Numbered from the stretch's first letter, positions 18,791 to 28,685 are shown. The stretch: DNA of 64,000 nucleotides from Gilliamella sp. B3022 (GCF_028751545.1 NZ_CP071867.1:2267306-2331305); one strand, 5' to 3'. Notes: a model not told the origin generated them from the sequence alone. Made by a program: numbers and translations.

Positions 18791-19510
18791 ATGTTAATCA
18801 ATGCTAAAAACATTCTCAAACGATTAAACCCACATAATAAAATTAATTATGACTCGGTATTAAAAGAAGTCATTGCCAATTGGCAATCTGAGGAGATTCG
18901 TCCTAAATTATTAATACATAGTTGCTGTGCTCCTTGCAGCACCTATGTTTTGGAGTATCTGGCACAGTATGCCGATATCACCATTTATTTTGCTAATTCA
19001 AACATTCATCCTCGAGTTGAGTATGAATATCGCAGTGTTGTGCAGCAAAAATTCATTACGGATTTTAATGAGAAAACAGGTAATAATGTTCAGTTCTTAG
19101 AAGCGCCTTATCAACCAGCAGAATTTATCAAACAAGTTGAACATCTGCGTGATGCTCCAGAAGGTGGGGAACGTTGTCATATCTGTTATAAAATGCGTCT
19201 AGATTTAGCAGCCATCAAAGCACAAGAATTAGGATTTGACTATTTTGCCAGTGCATTGACGTTAAGCCCTAAAAAGAACAGTCAAAAAATTAATCAACTC
19301 GGTTTTGAAATTCAAGAAATTTTTTCAGTTAATTATCTGCCTTCCGATTTTAAAAAAAATAATGGTTATAAGCGCTCGATAGAACTTTGCAAAGAATATG
19401 ATGTATACAGGCAATGCTATTGCGGTTGTATTTTTGCAGCTAAAGCCCAAGGCATCGATTTAAAAAATGTGATAACCATTGCTAAACAAGGATTAGAAAA
19501 ACAAGCTTGA
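18791..19510 (+). CDS. queH: Epoxyqueuosine reductase QueH
   Basis: QueH catalyses the last step of queuosine synthesis, reducing epoxyqueuosine to queuosine in tRNA wobble position 34; it replaces the cobalamin-dependent QueG in many bacteria. The 239-residue protein shows the signature HSCCAPCSTY (C45, C46, C49), a GGERCHICYKMRLDLAA segment and a C-terminal YRQCYCGCIFA, the cysteines that bind the Fe-S cluster and metal. The ATG start gives a normal family length with a short N-terminal extension. It follows a small frame by six bases. I looked for and did not see a preQ1 riboswitch upstream. Confidence 0.93.
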   Translation: MLINAKNILKRLNPHNKINYDSVLKEVIANWQSEEIRPKLLIHSCCAPCSTYVLEYLAQYADITIYFANSNIHPRVEYEYRSVVQQKFITDFNEKTGNNVQFLEAPYQPAEFIKQVEHLRDAPEGGERCHICYKMRLDLAAIKAQELGFDYFASALTLSPKKNSQKINQLGFEIQEIFSVNYLPSDFKKNNGYKRSIELCKEYDVYRQCYCGCIFAAKAQGIDLKNVITIAKQGLEKQA

Positions 19511-19531
19511 TTTTTCATTTATTGATATAAA

Positions 19532-19570
19532 TATACTAAAACGTAGTCTTAACCTGAAACTTTTTGACAA
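19532..19570 (-). repeat. Dispersed 38-bp repeat, well-conserved copy
   Basis: Read on the minus strand this contains GTCAAAAAGTTTCAGGTTA and then ACGTTTTAGTATA, both identical to the copy at 33688-33726, with four different bases between. It lies just downstream of queH, pointing back towards it. Confidence 0.75.
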
Positions 19571-19721
19571 AACTGACATTTTTATAAAATAAAAATCTTA
19601 AACAAGCATAGTAAATAGTTAAAACATTTCGCTATAATATTGTTGATAAAATAAAATTAGCAGAAAAAAACGATTGTATGTTTTTAACGTTAATTGTGAT
19701 TTTACAAAATGTGAGTTTATT

Positions 19722-22700
19722 ATGACAAAAATCTATAAACTAGGATTGGATGTTGGCTCAACTACGGCAAAATGTGTTGTGCTTGATGAACATGATAATT
19801 TTGTTCATACCAATTATGTTCGTCATAATACCCATATTGTAGCAACCGTGCTTGCATTACTTAATGAAATTAAAACAAAGTTGGGTAAGGATATTCTTTT
19901 ATCAGTAAAAGTAACCGGTTCTGCTGGGATGGGTATTTCAGAGAAAGCCGATATTGCTTTTATACAAGAAGTTGTCGCCGCTTCTGAAGTAGTGCAACGC
20001 AAATATCCTCAAGTGCGAACTTTGATAGATATAGGCGGCGAAGATAGTAAAATGATTTTTTTCTTCCCTGATCGTCCTCCTGACATTCGGATGAATGGCA
20101 GTTGTGCAGGAGGAACAGGGGCATTTATTGATCAGATGGCTACTTTGCTTAATATTCCGATTCAACAATTTGATCAATTTGCCCAAGACCATAACCAAAC
20201 TTTTCCTATTGCCTCACGCTGTGGTGTATTTGCCAAAACTGATGTTCAAAATCTAATTAGTCGTAATGTCTCCAAAGAAAACATTGCCTATTCTGTCTTA
20301 CATGCTGTTTGTATTCAACTGATTAATACTTTAGCGCGAGGCTATGAAATCATGTCGAAAGTCATGTTAATCGGTGGGCCTTTTTCTTTTATTCCAACAT
20401 TAGGTAAAGCGGCTTTGCAGATATTAAAATTAGCTGATGAAGACATGATTAAAACTGACCATCCAACATTATTATCCGCTTGGGGAGCTGCGATACACCT
20501 TATTGAGCGAACAGAGCTTTCTCTTGATGATTTTATTAATCGATTAAATGCTTCAAATAAAATCCTATCCAATCAATCTTTTCGATTAAAACCACTATTT
20601 AATGAATCATTATCTTTCACTGATTGGAAAAAACAGCGTAAATACATTCCAATTCCACGTTTAGATTTAGCTGATTATCAGAAACAATACACTTTTTTAG
20701 GCATTGATAGCGGATCAACAACAACCAAAATTACACTCATTAGTGAAGATAATGAACTCCTTTTTACTCATTATGCATCGAATGAGGGTCACTCTATTAG
20801 TGCCTTAATTAAAGGGTTGACACTATTAAAAGATGAAATTGCCGCATCAGGTAAACAAATTATCATTGCTCGTACTGGAGTGACCGGATATGGTGAAGAG
20901 CTATTAAAAGCTGCTTTTGCATTTGATGATGGGCTCGTTGAAACCATGGCGCACTTTGTCGCTGCTAAACATATTGATCCTGAAGTGAGTTTTGTAATGG
21001 ATATTGGCGGGCAGGATATGAAGGCCATTTTTATTGCTAATGGAGTGGTTAACCATATTGAGCTTAATGAAGCATGTTCATCTGGTTGTGGATCCTTTAT
21101 TGAAACTTTTGCTAAATCACTTAATTCCAATATTATCGATTTTGCTGATGCGGCTTGTAATTCCGCTAATCCTTGTGATTTAGGAACACGTTGTACCGTT
21201 TTTATGAACTCAAAAGTAAAACAAGCTTTGCGTGAAAATGCGACTATGGGAGATATCTCCGCTGGATTAGCCTTTTCGGTAATTAAAAATGCCATTTATA
21301 AGGTGCTTAAACTTCATGACATGCGTAAAATGGGCAATCATATTGTAGTACAAGGTGGAACTTTTAAAAACCCAGCGGTATTTAGAGCGTTAGAACAATT
21401 AACAGGAGCACAAATTACCAGCTCTAACATCCCTGAATTAATGGGCGCTTATGGTAGTGCTCTGGTTGCAAAAAATCATTATCAACAAAATCCTACATTA
21501 TCGCAGTTTATCGGATTAAACCAGCTTCACAAAGCTGAAGATATTAAAGCCAAACCTTCTCGTTGTAAAGGCTGTGAAAATAAGTGCGACATTATGATTT
21601 ATCGCTATGCGAATGGACGACGTTATTATTCAGGAAATAAATGTGAAAAATTCTTAAGTAATAATCAAGATAAAGACAACAATTCTTTTAATATGCTTGA
21701 TTACAAAAACAATCTGTTATTTGAACGCGCTAGCATCTCTAACCCTAAGGCTAAACTCCATATTGGCATTCCACGTGCATTAGGTCAGTATGAAAATTTT
21801 CCTTTTTGGCACACATTGTTAACGCAAAGTGGTATTGATGTCATACTTTCACCTTATTCAACACAGGCTATTTATGAAAAAGGTGCAGGTACGGTCATGT
21901 CGGATAGTATATGCTTTCCCGCCAAGTTAGTACATGGGCATATTATGGAGCTCATTGAGCTAAAAGTAGATCGTATCTTTATGCCAATGGTTGTGTTTGA
22001 GTCAGCGCAATTTAATAACGCGGTTAACAATTACAATTGTCCAATTGTAAGCAGTTATGCTGAAGTTGTGCACAGTTCAATTAATCCGGAAAGCAAATAT
22101 CATTTGCCGATTGATTATCCGGTAATTAACTTCACTGATATTCAATTGCTGAAAAAAGGCTGTATTAATTATTTAACATCGTTAGGTATCACTAGAGCTG
22201 TGGCGGAAAATGCCTTTTGTGATGCCTTAATCGCTCAATCAGAGTATAAACAATCGTTGTACAATAAAGCGGCTGAAATTGTGAACAATGCTAGGCAAAC
22301 TGGTCGTTATGTCTTTGTTTTGGGTGGACGCCCCTATCATAGTGACAGTTTAATTAATCATAAAACCCCTGAAATTTTGAACGCTCTAGGTTGTGATGTA
22401 ATTACTGAAGATTCCGTATTAGGCGCCATTAGTCAATTATCCCCAGAATTGCAAATCTGTTCACAATGGAGTTATCCAAATCGCTTATATGCTGCGGCTA
22501 CTTTTGTTGCTGAACAACCTTATAATGTGCAATTTGTTCAAATTAACTCATTCGGTTGTGGTCCTGATGCAATCGTTACCGACGAATGTAAAGCGATATT
22601 GGAATCAAAAGGTAAAACGAGTACGGTGATTCGTGTTGATGAAATTACGGCAACAGGATCTGTTCGATTACGATTGCGTTCTATTATTGAATCGATGAGA

Positions 22701-23996
22701 ATGAATCAACAGCAGCCTTTAAAAAGAGTAGCACGTAAAAAAATAGCTCTTTTTAGTAAACAAGATAAACAACGTCGCACTATTTTAGCGCCATTTATTT
22801 CTGATTTTTACTCACCTTTATTACCTCCTATTTTTGCTTTATCGGGTTATAAACTCGAAACCTTACCTAAACCGGATAAAAGTTCAGTGGAATGGGGATT
22901 AAAATATTGTAATAACGAAATTTGTTATCCAGCGACCATTATTGTTGGTGATATTGTTAAGGCGCTACGTTCTGGGAAATACAATCGTGATGAGATCGCA
23001 GTGGGTATTACGCAAACCGGTGGACAGTGCCGAGCCAGTAGTTATTTGTCGTTAATTAAAAAAGCGATGATCAGTAATGGCTTTGAAGATATCCCCATTA
23101 TTTCACTTAGTACAGGTAATATGAATCAAGCTCAACAACCGGGATTTAAAATCAATTGGCTCAAAACATTACCGATTAGCTTTTTTTCCATGCTGTTTGC
23201 TGATTCATTATCAAAAATGTACTATTCCATAGCACCAAGGGCTAAAGTAAAACAACAAGTTAATCAACTCAAAGAACTCTATACACGAAAATTACAACAA
23301 CTGATTCACCAAAAAAAAGGACAACGTTCCATATTTGCATTATTAGCCGATGCGATTCAACATTTTAATCAGATTGAAGTGATAAATAAAACATGTCCAC
23401 AAATCGGTATTGTTGGAGAAATTTACGTAAAGTATAACAACTTTGGTAATCAACATAGTGTTGAGTGGTTAATTGAACAAGGTATAGAACCCGTAATCCC
23501 TCCTATGATTGAATTTTTTGCACAATGCTTTGTTAATTATGATAATAACGTGGATAATTATCTTGTATCAAAAAGTTATCATTCTTATTTAATGCACTTT
23601 TTTGAAAATATAGCGCAGCGTTACGTTGATAAAACAAATAAGATTTTATCGTCCTTCAAATATTATCAACCTTTCCATAATATTCGTGATATTTCAAAAA
23701 AAGCTAAAAAAGTTCTTAATTTATCGAACCAATTTGGAGAGGGTTGGTTAATAGCAGCAGGCATTATGACATTTGCTGAATATGGAATTAATAATGTTAT
23801 CAGTTTGCAACCATTTGGCTGTATTGCCAATCATGTGGTATCGAAAGGTATTGAAAAACGGATGCGCGATTTTAATCCTAAACTTAATTTGTTGTATTTA
23901 GACTTTGATGATGGTGCAGGTGAAGTGAATGTACTTAATCGTTTGCATTTTATGGTCAGTTCACTGAAGTATACACAGCTACAACGGATTGTATAA
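19722..23996 (+). CDS. Large acyl-CoA dehydratase activase (double BadF/BcrA ATPase plus DUF2229 and HgdB-like region)
   Basis: The start chosen is ATG 19722 (MTKIYKLGLDVGSTTAKCVVLD, 1424 residues); an in-frame ATG at 19674 has no ribosome site. Two ASKHA ATPase domains of the BadF/BadG/BcrA/BcrD type follow each other, the first from residue about 5 (GLDVGSTTAK, later GSCAGGTGAFIDQMA), the second from about 330 (GIDSGSTTTK, later CSSGCGSFIETFAK). A cysteine-rich segment (CKGCENKCDIM) near residue 620 and DUF2229 (IGIPRALGQYENFPFW) precede a C-terminal part resembling the 2-hydroxyacyl-CoA dehydratase D component (NNEICYPATIIVGD, TQTGGQCRASSY). Archetypes use ATP to inject an electron into an Fe-S dehydratase. 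No dehydratase subunits are next to it, so its real partner and substrate are unknown. The oxygen-sensitive Fe-S chemistry fits an anoxic habitat. Confidence 0.88.
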   Translation: MTKIYKLGLDVGSTTAKCVVLDEHDNFVHTNYVRHNTHIVATVLALLNEIKTKLGKDILLSVKVTGSAGMGISEKADIAFIQEVVAASEVVQRKYPQVRTLIDIGGEDSKMIFFFPDRPPDIRMNGSCAGGTGAFIDQMATLLNIPIQQFDQFAQDHNQTFPIASRCGVFAKTDVQNLISRNVSKENIAYSVLHAVCIQLINTLARGYEIMSKVMLIGGPFSFIPTLGKAALQILKLADEDMIKTDHPTLLSAWGAAIHLIERTELSLDDFINRLNASNKILSNQSFRLKPLFNESLSFTDWKKQRKYIPIPRLDLADYQKQYTFLGIDSGSTTTKITLISEDNELLFTHYASNEGHSISALIKGLTLLKDEIAASGKQIIIARTGVTGYGEELLKAAFAFDDGLVETMAHFVAAKHIDPEVSFVMDIGGQDMKAIFIANGVVNHIELNEACSSGCGSFIETFAKSLNSNIIDFADAACNSANPCDLGTRCTVFMNSKVKQALRENATMGDISAGLAFSVIKNAIYKVLKLHDMRKMGNHIVVQGGTFKNPAVFRALEQLTGAQITSSNIPELMGAYGSALVAKNHYQQNPTLSQFIGLNQLHKAEDIKAKPSRCKGCENKCDIMIYRYANGRRYYSGNKCEKFLSNNQDKDNNSFNMLDYKNNLLFERASISNPKAKLHIGIPRALGQYENFPFWHTLLTQSGIDVILSPYSTQAIYEKGAGTVMSDSICFPAKLVHGHIMELIELKVDRIFMPMVVFESAQFNNAVNNYNCPIVSSYAEVVHSSINPESKYHLPIDYPVINFTDIQLLKKGCINYLTSLGITRAVAENAFCDALIAQSEYKQSLYNKAAEIVNNARQTGRYVFVLGGRPYHSDSLINHKTPEILNALGCDVITEDSVLGAISQLSPELQICSQWSYPNRLYAAATFVAEQPYNVQFVQINSFGCGPDAIVTDECKAILESKGKTSTVIRVDEITATGSVRLRLRSIIESMRMNQQQPLKRVARKKIALFSKQDKQRRTILAPFISDFYSPLLPPIFALSGYKLETLPKPDKSSVEWGLKYCNNEICYPATIIVGDIVKALRSGKYNRDEIAVGITQTGGQCRASSYLSLIKKAMISNGFEDIPIISLSTGNMNQAQQPGFKINWLKTLPISFFSMLFADSLSKMYYSIAPRAKVKQQVNQLKELYTRKLQQLIHQKKGQRSIFALLADAIQHFNQIEVINKTCPQIGIVGEIYVKYNNFGNQHSVEWLIEQGIEPVIPPMIEFFAQCFVNYDNNVDNYLVSKSYHSYLMHFFENIAQRYVDKTNKILSSFKYYQPFHNIRDISKKAKKVLNLSNQFGEGWLIAAGIMTFAEYGINNVISLQPFGCIANHVVSKGIEKRMRDFNPKLNLLYLDFDDGAGEVNVLNRLHFMVSSLKYTQLQRIV

Positions 23997-24722
23997 AAAA
24001 ATTAAATACTCAATTCTATATTCATTGAATCTACTTAGTTGCATATTAATATTTTAGGCCTTTTTATGATATCAATTCACCAATTAAAATCTAAATTTGA
24101 ATCATTTTTTCTCCCGATGATAATAGGCTCTACAATGGCAATATAACGGGTAAGCAAGTGACATTATCAGCGTGTTTGAGATAAGTTTTGTATGTATTTA
24201 TAGTGTTGGTTTGTTTTCATATTATTGATGTTTTTTGTGTCATTGCTATTTGGATATTGATTATAATTGATTCAATGCTATTGATGGCAGGTTAGCACAC
24301 AAGTATCAATAATAAATTTATTTTAGGTGCTTAATTAAATGAAATTAATAATGTTTCATAGTATGAAAGATTTACTATCTTAACTCCTGTCTACGATGTC
24401 TCGTTTCAGTTTCAGTGAGTTTAGCTGTAATTACTGAATTGACCGATAACTTTCAGGCAAGAACTACAGAACAGTAATGGGGATAAAAGATTGAAATAAC
24501 CTTGGTGGGTACGGTGTTAAAAATATTCATTGAGAATCTGTTCATTGAGATTATTTTTTCAAACAGTACATTATAATTGGGTATGATTTTAAATCAGGTT
24601 ATGAAAACAAGAAGTATAGTATAAATTGCAAAAAAATTTGCATATAAAAAAGAGCAAAAGAATTCAATTTATGATATAAATACAGAAATGTTTTAACTTA
24701 AGTTATAAAGAAGGACACGAAT
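23997..24722. other. Intergenic region, nothing recognised
   Basis: About 725 bases with no frame supported by start, ribosome site and composition. No terminator with a clear T-tail follows the activase. A few patches look like worn coding DNA but none could be tied to a family. Confidence 0.5.
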
Positions 24723-24986
24723 ATGTTAAAAGAGCAAATGGTAGTAAAAAATTCAACTGGATTGCACGCACGCCCAGTAACAACACTTGTAAAACTAGCC
24801 GGTCGTTATAAATCAAATATCGAACTAGTTTATAATGACAAAGCGATTAAAATGAAAAGTATGATGGGTTTATTAGGTGCAGGTGTCAAAGGTGGCTCAA
24901 CTGTTGAAATCATTTGTGATGGTGAAGACGAACAAGCTGCAATGGATGAAATCCGTGAATTATTTGCTACTGGTTTTGGTGAGTAA
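24723..24986 (+). CDS. HPr-family phosphocarrier protein
   Basis: This 87-residue protein relays phosphate between enzyme I and EIIA domains of the PTS. The active histidine is H15 in TGLHARPVTTLVKLA, and the second conserved site is S46 in MKSMMGLLGAGVKGG. The S46 region (KSMMGLL) is closer to Gram-positive and accessory HPr proteins than to the E. coli KSLFKLQ. Enzyme I is not beside it, so it is probably a paralogue of the general ptsH product. AAGGA precedes the start. It stands alone behind its own terminator but lies 1.9 kb from fructose-type PTS genes, a likely functional partner. Confidence 0.92.
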   Translation: MLKEQMVVKNSTGLHARPVTTLVKLAGRYKSNIELVYNDKAIKMKSMMGLLGAGVKGGSTVEIICDGEDEQAAMDEIRELFATGFGE

Positions 24987-25027
24987 TTAACTGAAAATTA
25001 ATTAAATTAACATCAAAGCATTGATTA

Positions 25028-25058
25028 TTCCGTCGACTTAAGTCGACGGAATTGTTTT
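25028..25058 (+). terminator. Intrinsic terminator of the HPr gene
   Basis: A perfect 24-bp palindrome (half-site TTCCGTCGACTT, 25028-25051) is followed by TTGTTTT. It begins 41 bases after the HPr stop codon. The GC-rich core stands out from the AT-rich surroundings. Confidence 0.8.
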
Positions 25059-25109
25059 AAAAGGGCATTAACTAAATACTTTCAAGTAGACCTATTTCAA
25101 AAGATTAAT

Positions 25110-26492
25110 TTAATCTTTAATGATTGAATTTAATTCATGATGATCAATCGATGGTAATACCTTAGTAAAACCTTTGGTCAAATAAACTAAATAACAAAAT
25201 CCAACCGCTAACCAAACTAAGCCAACAATCATCGCAGTCTCATCAAGGCTGGTCCATAGCCATAACGAAAGTAAAACACCAATTGCTGGTAACATACCAT
25301 ATTTAAATAAAAATTTTATTGTCTTTGTTTTAATATCACAAAGATAACTTTTAATTACACACAAGTTAACAAATGTGAAAGCAACTAAAGCACCAAAGCT
25401 GATCATTGAAACAACTAAACTAAGATCTAATACCAATGATAACAATGAAAAACAAGCCACAAACAATATTGATAAATAAGGTGTTCTAAAACGAGGATGA
25501 ATCTTAAAGAAAATCTGTTTTGGTAACACTCCTTCACGACCCATCGCATAAAATATTCTTGATACACTGGTTTGTGCTGTCATTGCTGATGCAAAAACAC
25601 CCGTTAGATAGGCAGATTGGAAAAAATTATACATAAAATCATTTCCGTATTTTCCAAGTATATTATTTAAATTACTTATAGAATCTACTTTGCGCATTAC
25701 ATCTAAGCTAGCTGTATCTTTATTAGAAGCAAAATCTGTCCAATCAGGATAGGCTAAATGAGCGCAATACGATACAACTAAGAAGATACTTCCTGCAATA
25801 AGCACTGTCCATATAATCGCTCTAGGTAATGACTTTTGTGCATCATTTGATTCTTCTGCCAATGTTGCGATAGCATCAAAACCCAAAAAGGCAAGACATA
25901 GTATTGCTGCACCAGACATTAACCCGCTAAAATCACCTGCATTCACTGACAAAGGCTTCATCATTGCTTCTGGTGTTAAACTTACATTGGTTAAAGTTAA
26001 GAAAATAAATAATCCAATAAAAAACATTTGAACAATAATTAATGTAAAATTTACTGAATTAATTAACTTAATCCCTAAATAATTTAAGAAGCTGACACTA
26101 CAAAGTGAACCAAGCACAAATACATAAGCAGGAATGCTTGGGAAGGCTTCATTAAGATATATCCCCAATACCAAATAATTTAATATTGGTAAAAATAGGT
26201 AATCAAGAATTTGTGCCCATCCCACTAAAAAACCAATTTTTCCACCAAATGTATGTTGTACATACGAATAGGCAGAACCAGCAATAGGCAGTTTATTTGC
26301 CATACGACAATAACTTAATGCTGTAAAAAAGATCATTGCTAAAGTGATAACATAGGCTATGGGTAAGTGTCCATTACTGTCAACAGTAACTTCCCCATAA
26401 GTGGTAAAGATCCCTAAAGGAACCATATAAGCTAAACCAAATGCAATTAATGCAGGTGTGGTTAAAACTCGTTTCATTTTTATTGCGGACAT
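25110..26492 (-). CDS. APC-family amino acid/amine permease (PuuP-like)
   Basis: A 460-residue membrane transporter with about twelve hydrophobic segments. The first segment (LTTPALIAFGLAYMVPLGIFTTYGEV), ALSYCRMANKLPIAGSAYSYVQ and FLVGWAQILDYLFLPILN match the pattern of PuuP-type permeases of the APC superfamily, and LAFLGFDAIATLAEESNDAQKSLPRAI is the classic segment before TM7. APC carriers import amino acids or polyamines by H+ or Na+ symport; the substrate here cannot be read. GAGGAG lies 11 bases before the ATG. The gene is divergent from the PTS genes and has a structured leader. Confidence 0.87.
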   Translation of the reverse strand: MSAIKMKRVLTTPALIAFGLAYMVPLGIFTTYGEVTVDSNGHLPIAYVITLAMIFFTALSYCRMANKLPIAGSAYSYVQHTFGGKIGFLVGWAQILDYLFLPILNYLVLGIYLNEAFPSIPAYVFVLGSLCSVSFLNYLGIKLINSVNFTLIIVQMFFIGLFIFLTLTNVSLTPEAMMKPLSVNAGDFSGLMSGAAILCLAFLGFDAIATLAEESNDAQKSLPRAIIWTVLIAGSIFLVVSYCAHLAYPDWTDFASNKDTASLDVMRKVDSISNLNNILGKYGNDFMYNFFQSAYLTGVFASAMTAQTSVSRIFYAMGREGVLPKQIFFKIHPRFRTPYLSILFVACFSLLSLVLDLSLVVSMISFGALVAFTFVNLCVIKSYLCDIKTKTIKFLFKYGMLPAIGVLLSLWLWTSLDETAMIVGLVWLAVGFCYLVYLTKGFTKVLPSIDHHELNSIIKD

Positions 26493-26865
26493 GACTAATT
26501 TTGCTCCTCTGTCCCAAAAAACAATAAAAAACTACTAAGTATAGTTTTGCCTTTTTTTACCCGCTAAAAGCGGCAGGGAATTCTCCCACATTATTATAAT
26601 TATGCAAGCTAATTTTTAGCTTATTAACATATGACTGTGTGGTTTTTGAGCTTACTATTTTCTAGGGAATTATTTTTAATCAAATCAATAAAAATCTCAC
26701 ATTGCTGAAATCAATTCAAGAGATATACATTTTGTGATCTATGTCTAATTATTTCTTTGATTAGGGAGATGTCAGTATAACTAAAACACGTTATATTTAT
26801 CGGAAATTATTTTAGAGTGGCTATAAGTTAATCCGTAAATATCCATCAATAAAAAGGGTGTATTT
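26493..26865. promoter_or_regulatory. Divergent control region between APC permease and PTS genes, with hairpins
   Basis: This 373-base gap must hold promoters for both directions. On the permease side, 26562-26574 forms CCGCT-AAA-AGCGG and 26577-26588 is a near-palindrome GGGAATTCTCCC, two small hairpins in the permease mRNA leader. No recognised riboswitch class fits. On the PTS side only AT-rich DNA is seen, so the exact promoters cannot be named. Confidence 0.35.
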
Positions 26866-27279
26866 ATGACCTTAATTCCTGTTATACCTGTTGAATTCAC
26901 AAATGATGTAGTAAAACAAAAATCATCAATTATTCAATTCATGGCTCAAATCAGTCAAGATCATTTATCAGATGTTGGAAAATTTGTTAATGATGTTATG
27001 GCACATGAACAAGAAATGGAAACCGATGTTTTACCCGATATTGCATTACCCCACGCTAAAAGTGATGGCGTCCGTACCTCATTTATTGCAGTGGGTAAAT
27101 ATCGTGAAGGTCTTATTTGGAATAATGATAATAATGTGAAAGTAATTATATTGATTGGTGCTCAAGAACAAGCTATCAAAGAACATTTAACCATTATTGC
27201 TAAATTAGTCACTAATCTTGCAGAAGATGATTTTCTTGCTGAATTGTTAAATAGTGACATTCAAACCATTGCTCAATAG
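26866..27279 (+). CDS. PTS EIIA component, fructose/mannitol (Fru/Ntr) type
   Basis: The 137-residue cytoplasmic protein accepts phosphate from HPr on a histidine and passes it to EIIB. The active site is H63 in DIALPHAKSDGV. Size and the VIILIGAQEQAIKEHLTIIAKLV segment match free-standing fructose-family EIIA domains. The next gene, EIIBC, starts 13 bases after its stop, so the two form an operon encoding one complete sugar-specific permease. Confidence 0.92.
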   Translation: MTLIPVIPVEFTNDVVKQKSSIIQFMAQISQDHLSDVGKFVNDVMAHEQEMETDVLPDIALPHAKSDGVRTSFIAVGKYREGLIWNNDNNVKVIILIGAQEQAIKEHLTIIAKLVTNLAEDDFLAELLNSDIQTIAQ

Positions 27280-27292
27280 ATTAGAGGTATTT

Positions 27293-28681
27293 ATGAATAA
27301 TAAGAAAATTGTGGCAATTTGTGCCTGTACAGCAGGGATGGCGCATACCTATATAGCAAAACAAAAAATTGAAAATGAGGCTAAAAAACGCGGTTGGGAA
27401 TGCAAAGTCGAAACACAAGGTGCTGCTGGTATCGAAAATGCATTAACACAAAGCGATCTTATCAGTGCCGATGTCATTATATTGGCAACGGATATATCGA
27501 TTGAAAATGCAGAGCGAATTGAATCTTATAAAAATGTTATCGAAGTCAGTACGGGTGAAGCCGTTAAAAATACGGCTAATATTTTCAATCATGCTAAGCA
27601 AATGTCGACAAAAGTAATAAAAGATAATGTTGGTACAGAAATCTTTAAAGCTTTAAATACGGGTATTAGCAAATTTTTACCTGTTATAATTGCATCAGGG
27701 ATACTCTTTTCAATTGTGTTAATCACTGGTGATGTTACTCAAAATACCATTTCACCCAGTAATCAATTTTTTGCGGACCTTCAACAAGTCGCTTTCTACG
27801 GATTTGCAATGATGGTACCGGTTTTAGCAGCTTATATGGCTTATTCAATCGGTGGCAATGCTGCTCTTGCTCCTGCATTCATTATGGGGTATGTCGTTAA
27901 TAATCCAATTGGGGTCAATCACGTTAGTACTGGATTTATTGGCGCAATGATTTTCGGGATTTTAATAGGTTACTTTGTTAGGTGGTTTAAAACCATTAAA
28001 GTACATCCTGTTATCGCTTCGGTTATGCCCGTAATGATCATTCCAACAGTAACATTATTAGTGATGGCACCAATCTATATTTATGGTTTATCTTATCCAT
28101 TGGATTGGTTTGTAAAAGCTATGGTGGCAACTTTAAAAGGTATGTCTCAAGTCAATGCAGCATTTTTAGGTATCGGTATTGGGATATTGGCAGCTTTAGA
28201 TATGGGTGGACCATGTAGTAAAGCTGCAACAGCGTTTACTTTAGCTGCAATGGCTGAAGGCATTTATGGTCCTAATGGTGTTTTCCGTATGTGTTGTGCG
28301 ATCCCGCCATTAGGATTAGCTCTTTCTTCCTTGATTGTTTCCCGATCAATATACAGTAAAGAAGAAAAAGAGTTTGGTATTACAGCATTTTTTCTATCAT
28401 TAGCCGGTATTACTGAAGGAGCCATTCCATTTGCGGCTAAAGATCCGAAACGCATAATTATTGCCATTATTGTTGGTACCGCTGTTGCAGGTATGCTAGG
28501 TATGATATGTGGAATAGACTCATTGGTTGCTTTTGGAGGACTTGTTGCTTTAGGTGGAGTAACTAAAGGCGCAATGTGGTATGTTATCGATATGTTTATT
28601 GGCGCATTTATTATAGCTGCAATTTTACACTTCACTAAAAAAGTTTCCGTTGAAACGGAGCAGGTAATTGAAAAACAATGA
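27293..28681 (+). CDS. PTS EIIBC component, fructose-like
   Basis: Start ATG 27293 has AGAGG 7 bases upstream; a more upstream TTG at 27254 would overlap the EIIA gene and is not used. The product has 462 residues. The first 100 form a fructose-type EIIB with phosphorylated C12 in ICACTAGMAHTYIAKQKIE. The rest is a membrane EIIC (about ten segments, from GISKFLPVIIASGILFSIVL), including the conserved DMGGPCSKAATAF and ITEGAIPFAAKDP motifs. Together with EIIA it would import and phosphorylate a fructose-like sugar. No sugar kinase or phosphohydrolase is adjacent, so the true substrate is open. It resembles the Frv/Frw group of partial fructose systems. Confidence 0.92.
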   Translation: MNNKKIVAICACTAGMAHTYIAKQKIENEAKKRGWECKVETQGAAGIENALTQSDLISADVIILATDISIENAERIESYKNVIEVSTGEAVKNTANIFNHAKQMSTKVIKDNVGTEIFKALNTGISKFLPVIIASGILFSIVLITGDVTQNTISPSNQFFADLQQVAFYGFAMMVPVLAAYMAYSIGGNAALAPAFIMGYVVNNPIGVNHVSTGFIGAMIFGILIGYFVRWFKTIKVHPVIASVMPVMIIPTVTLLVMAPIYIYGLSYPLDWFVKAMVATLKGMSQVNAAFLGIGIGILAALDMGGPCSKAATAFTLAAMAEGIYGPNGVFRMCCAIPPLGLALSSLIVSRSIYSKEEKEFGITAFFLSLAGITEGAIPFAAKDPKRIIIAIIVGTAVAGMLGMICGIDSLVAFGGLVALGGVTKGAMWYVIDMFIGAFIIAAILHFTKKVSVETEQVIEKQ

Positions 28682-28685
28682 TAAA

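Noticed and set aside
20789-21295. 168-codon minus-strand open frame inside the activase gene
   Set aside because: It is antisense to strongly conserved ATPase motifs, has no ribosome site and no protein-like pattern.
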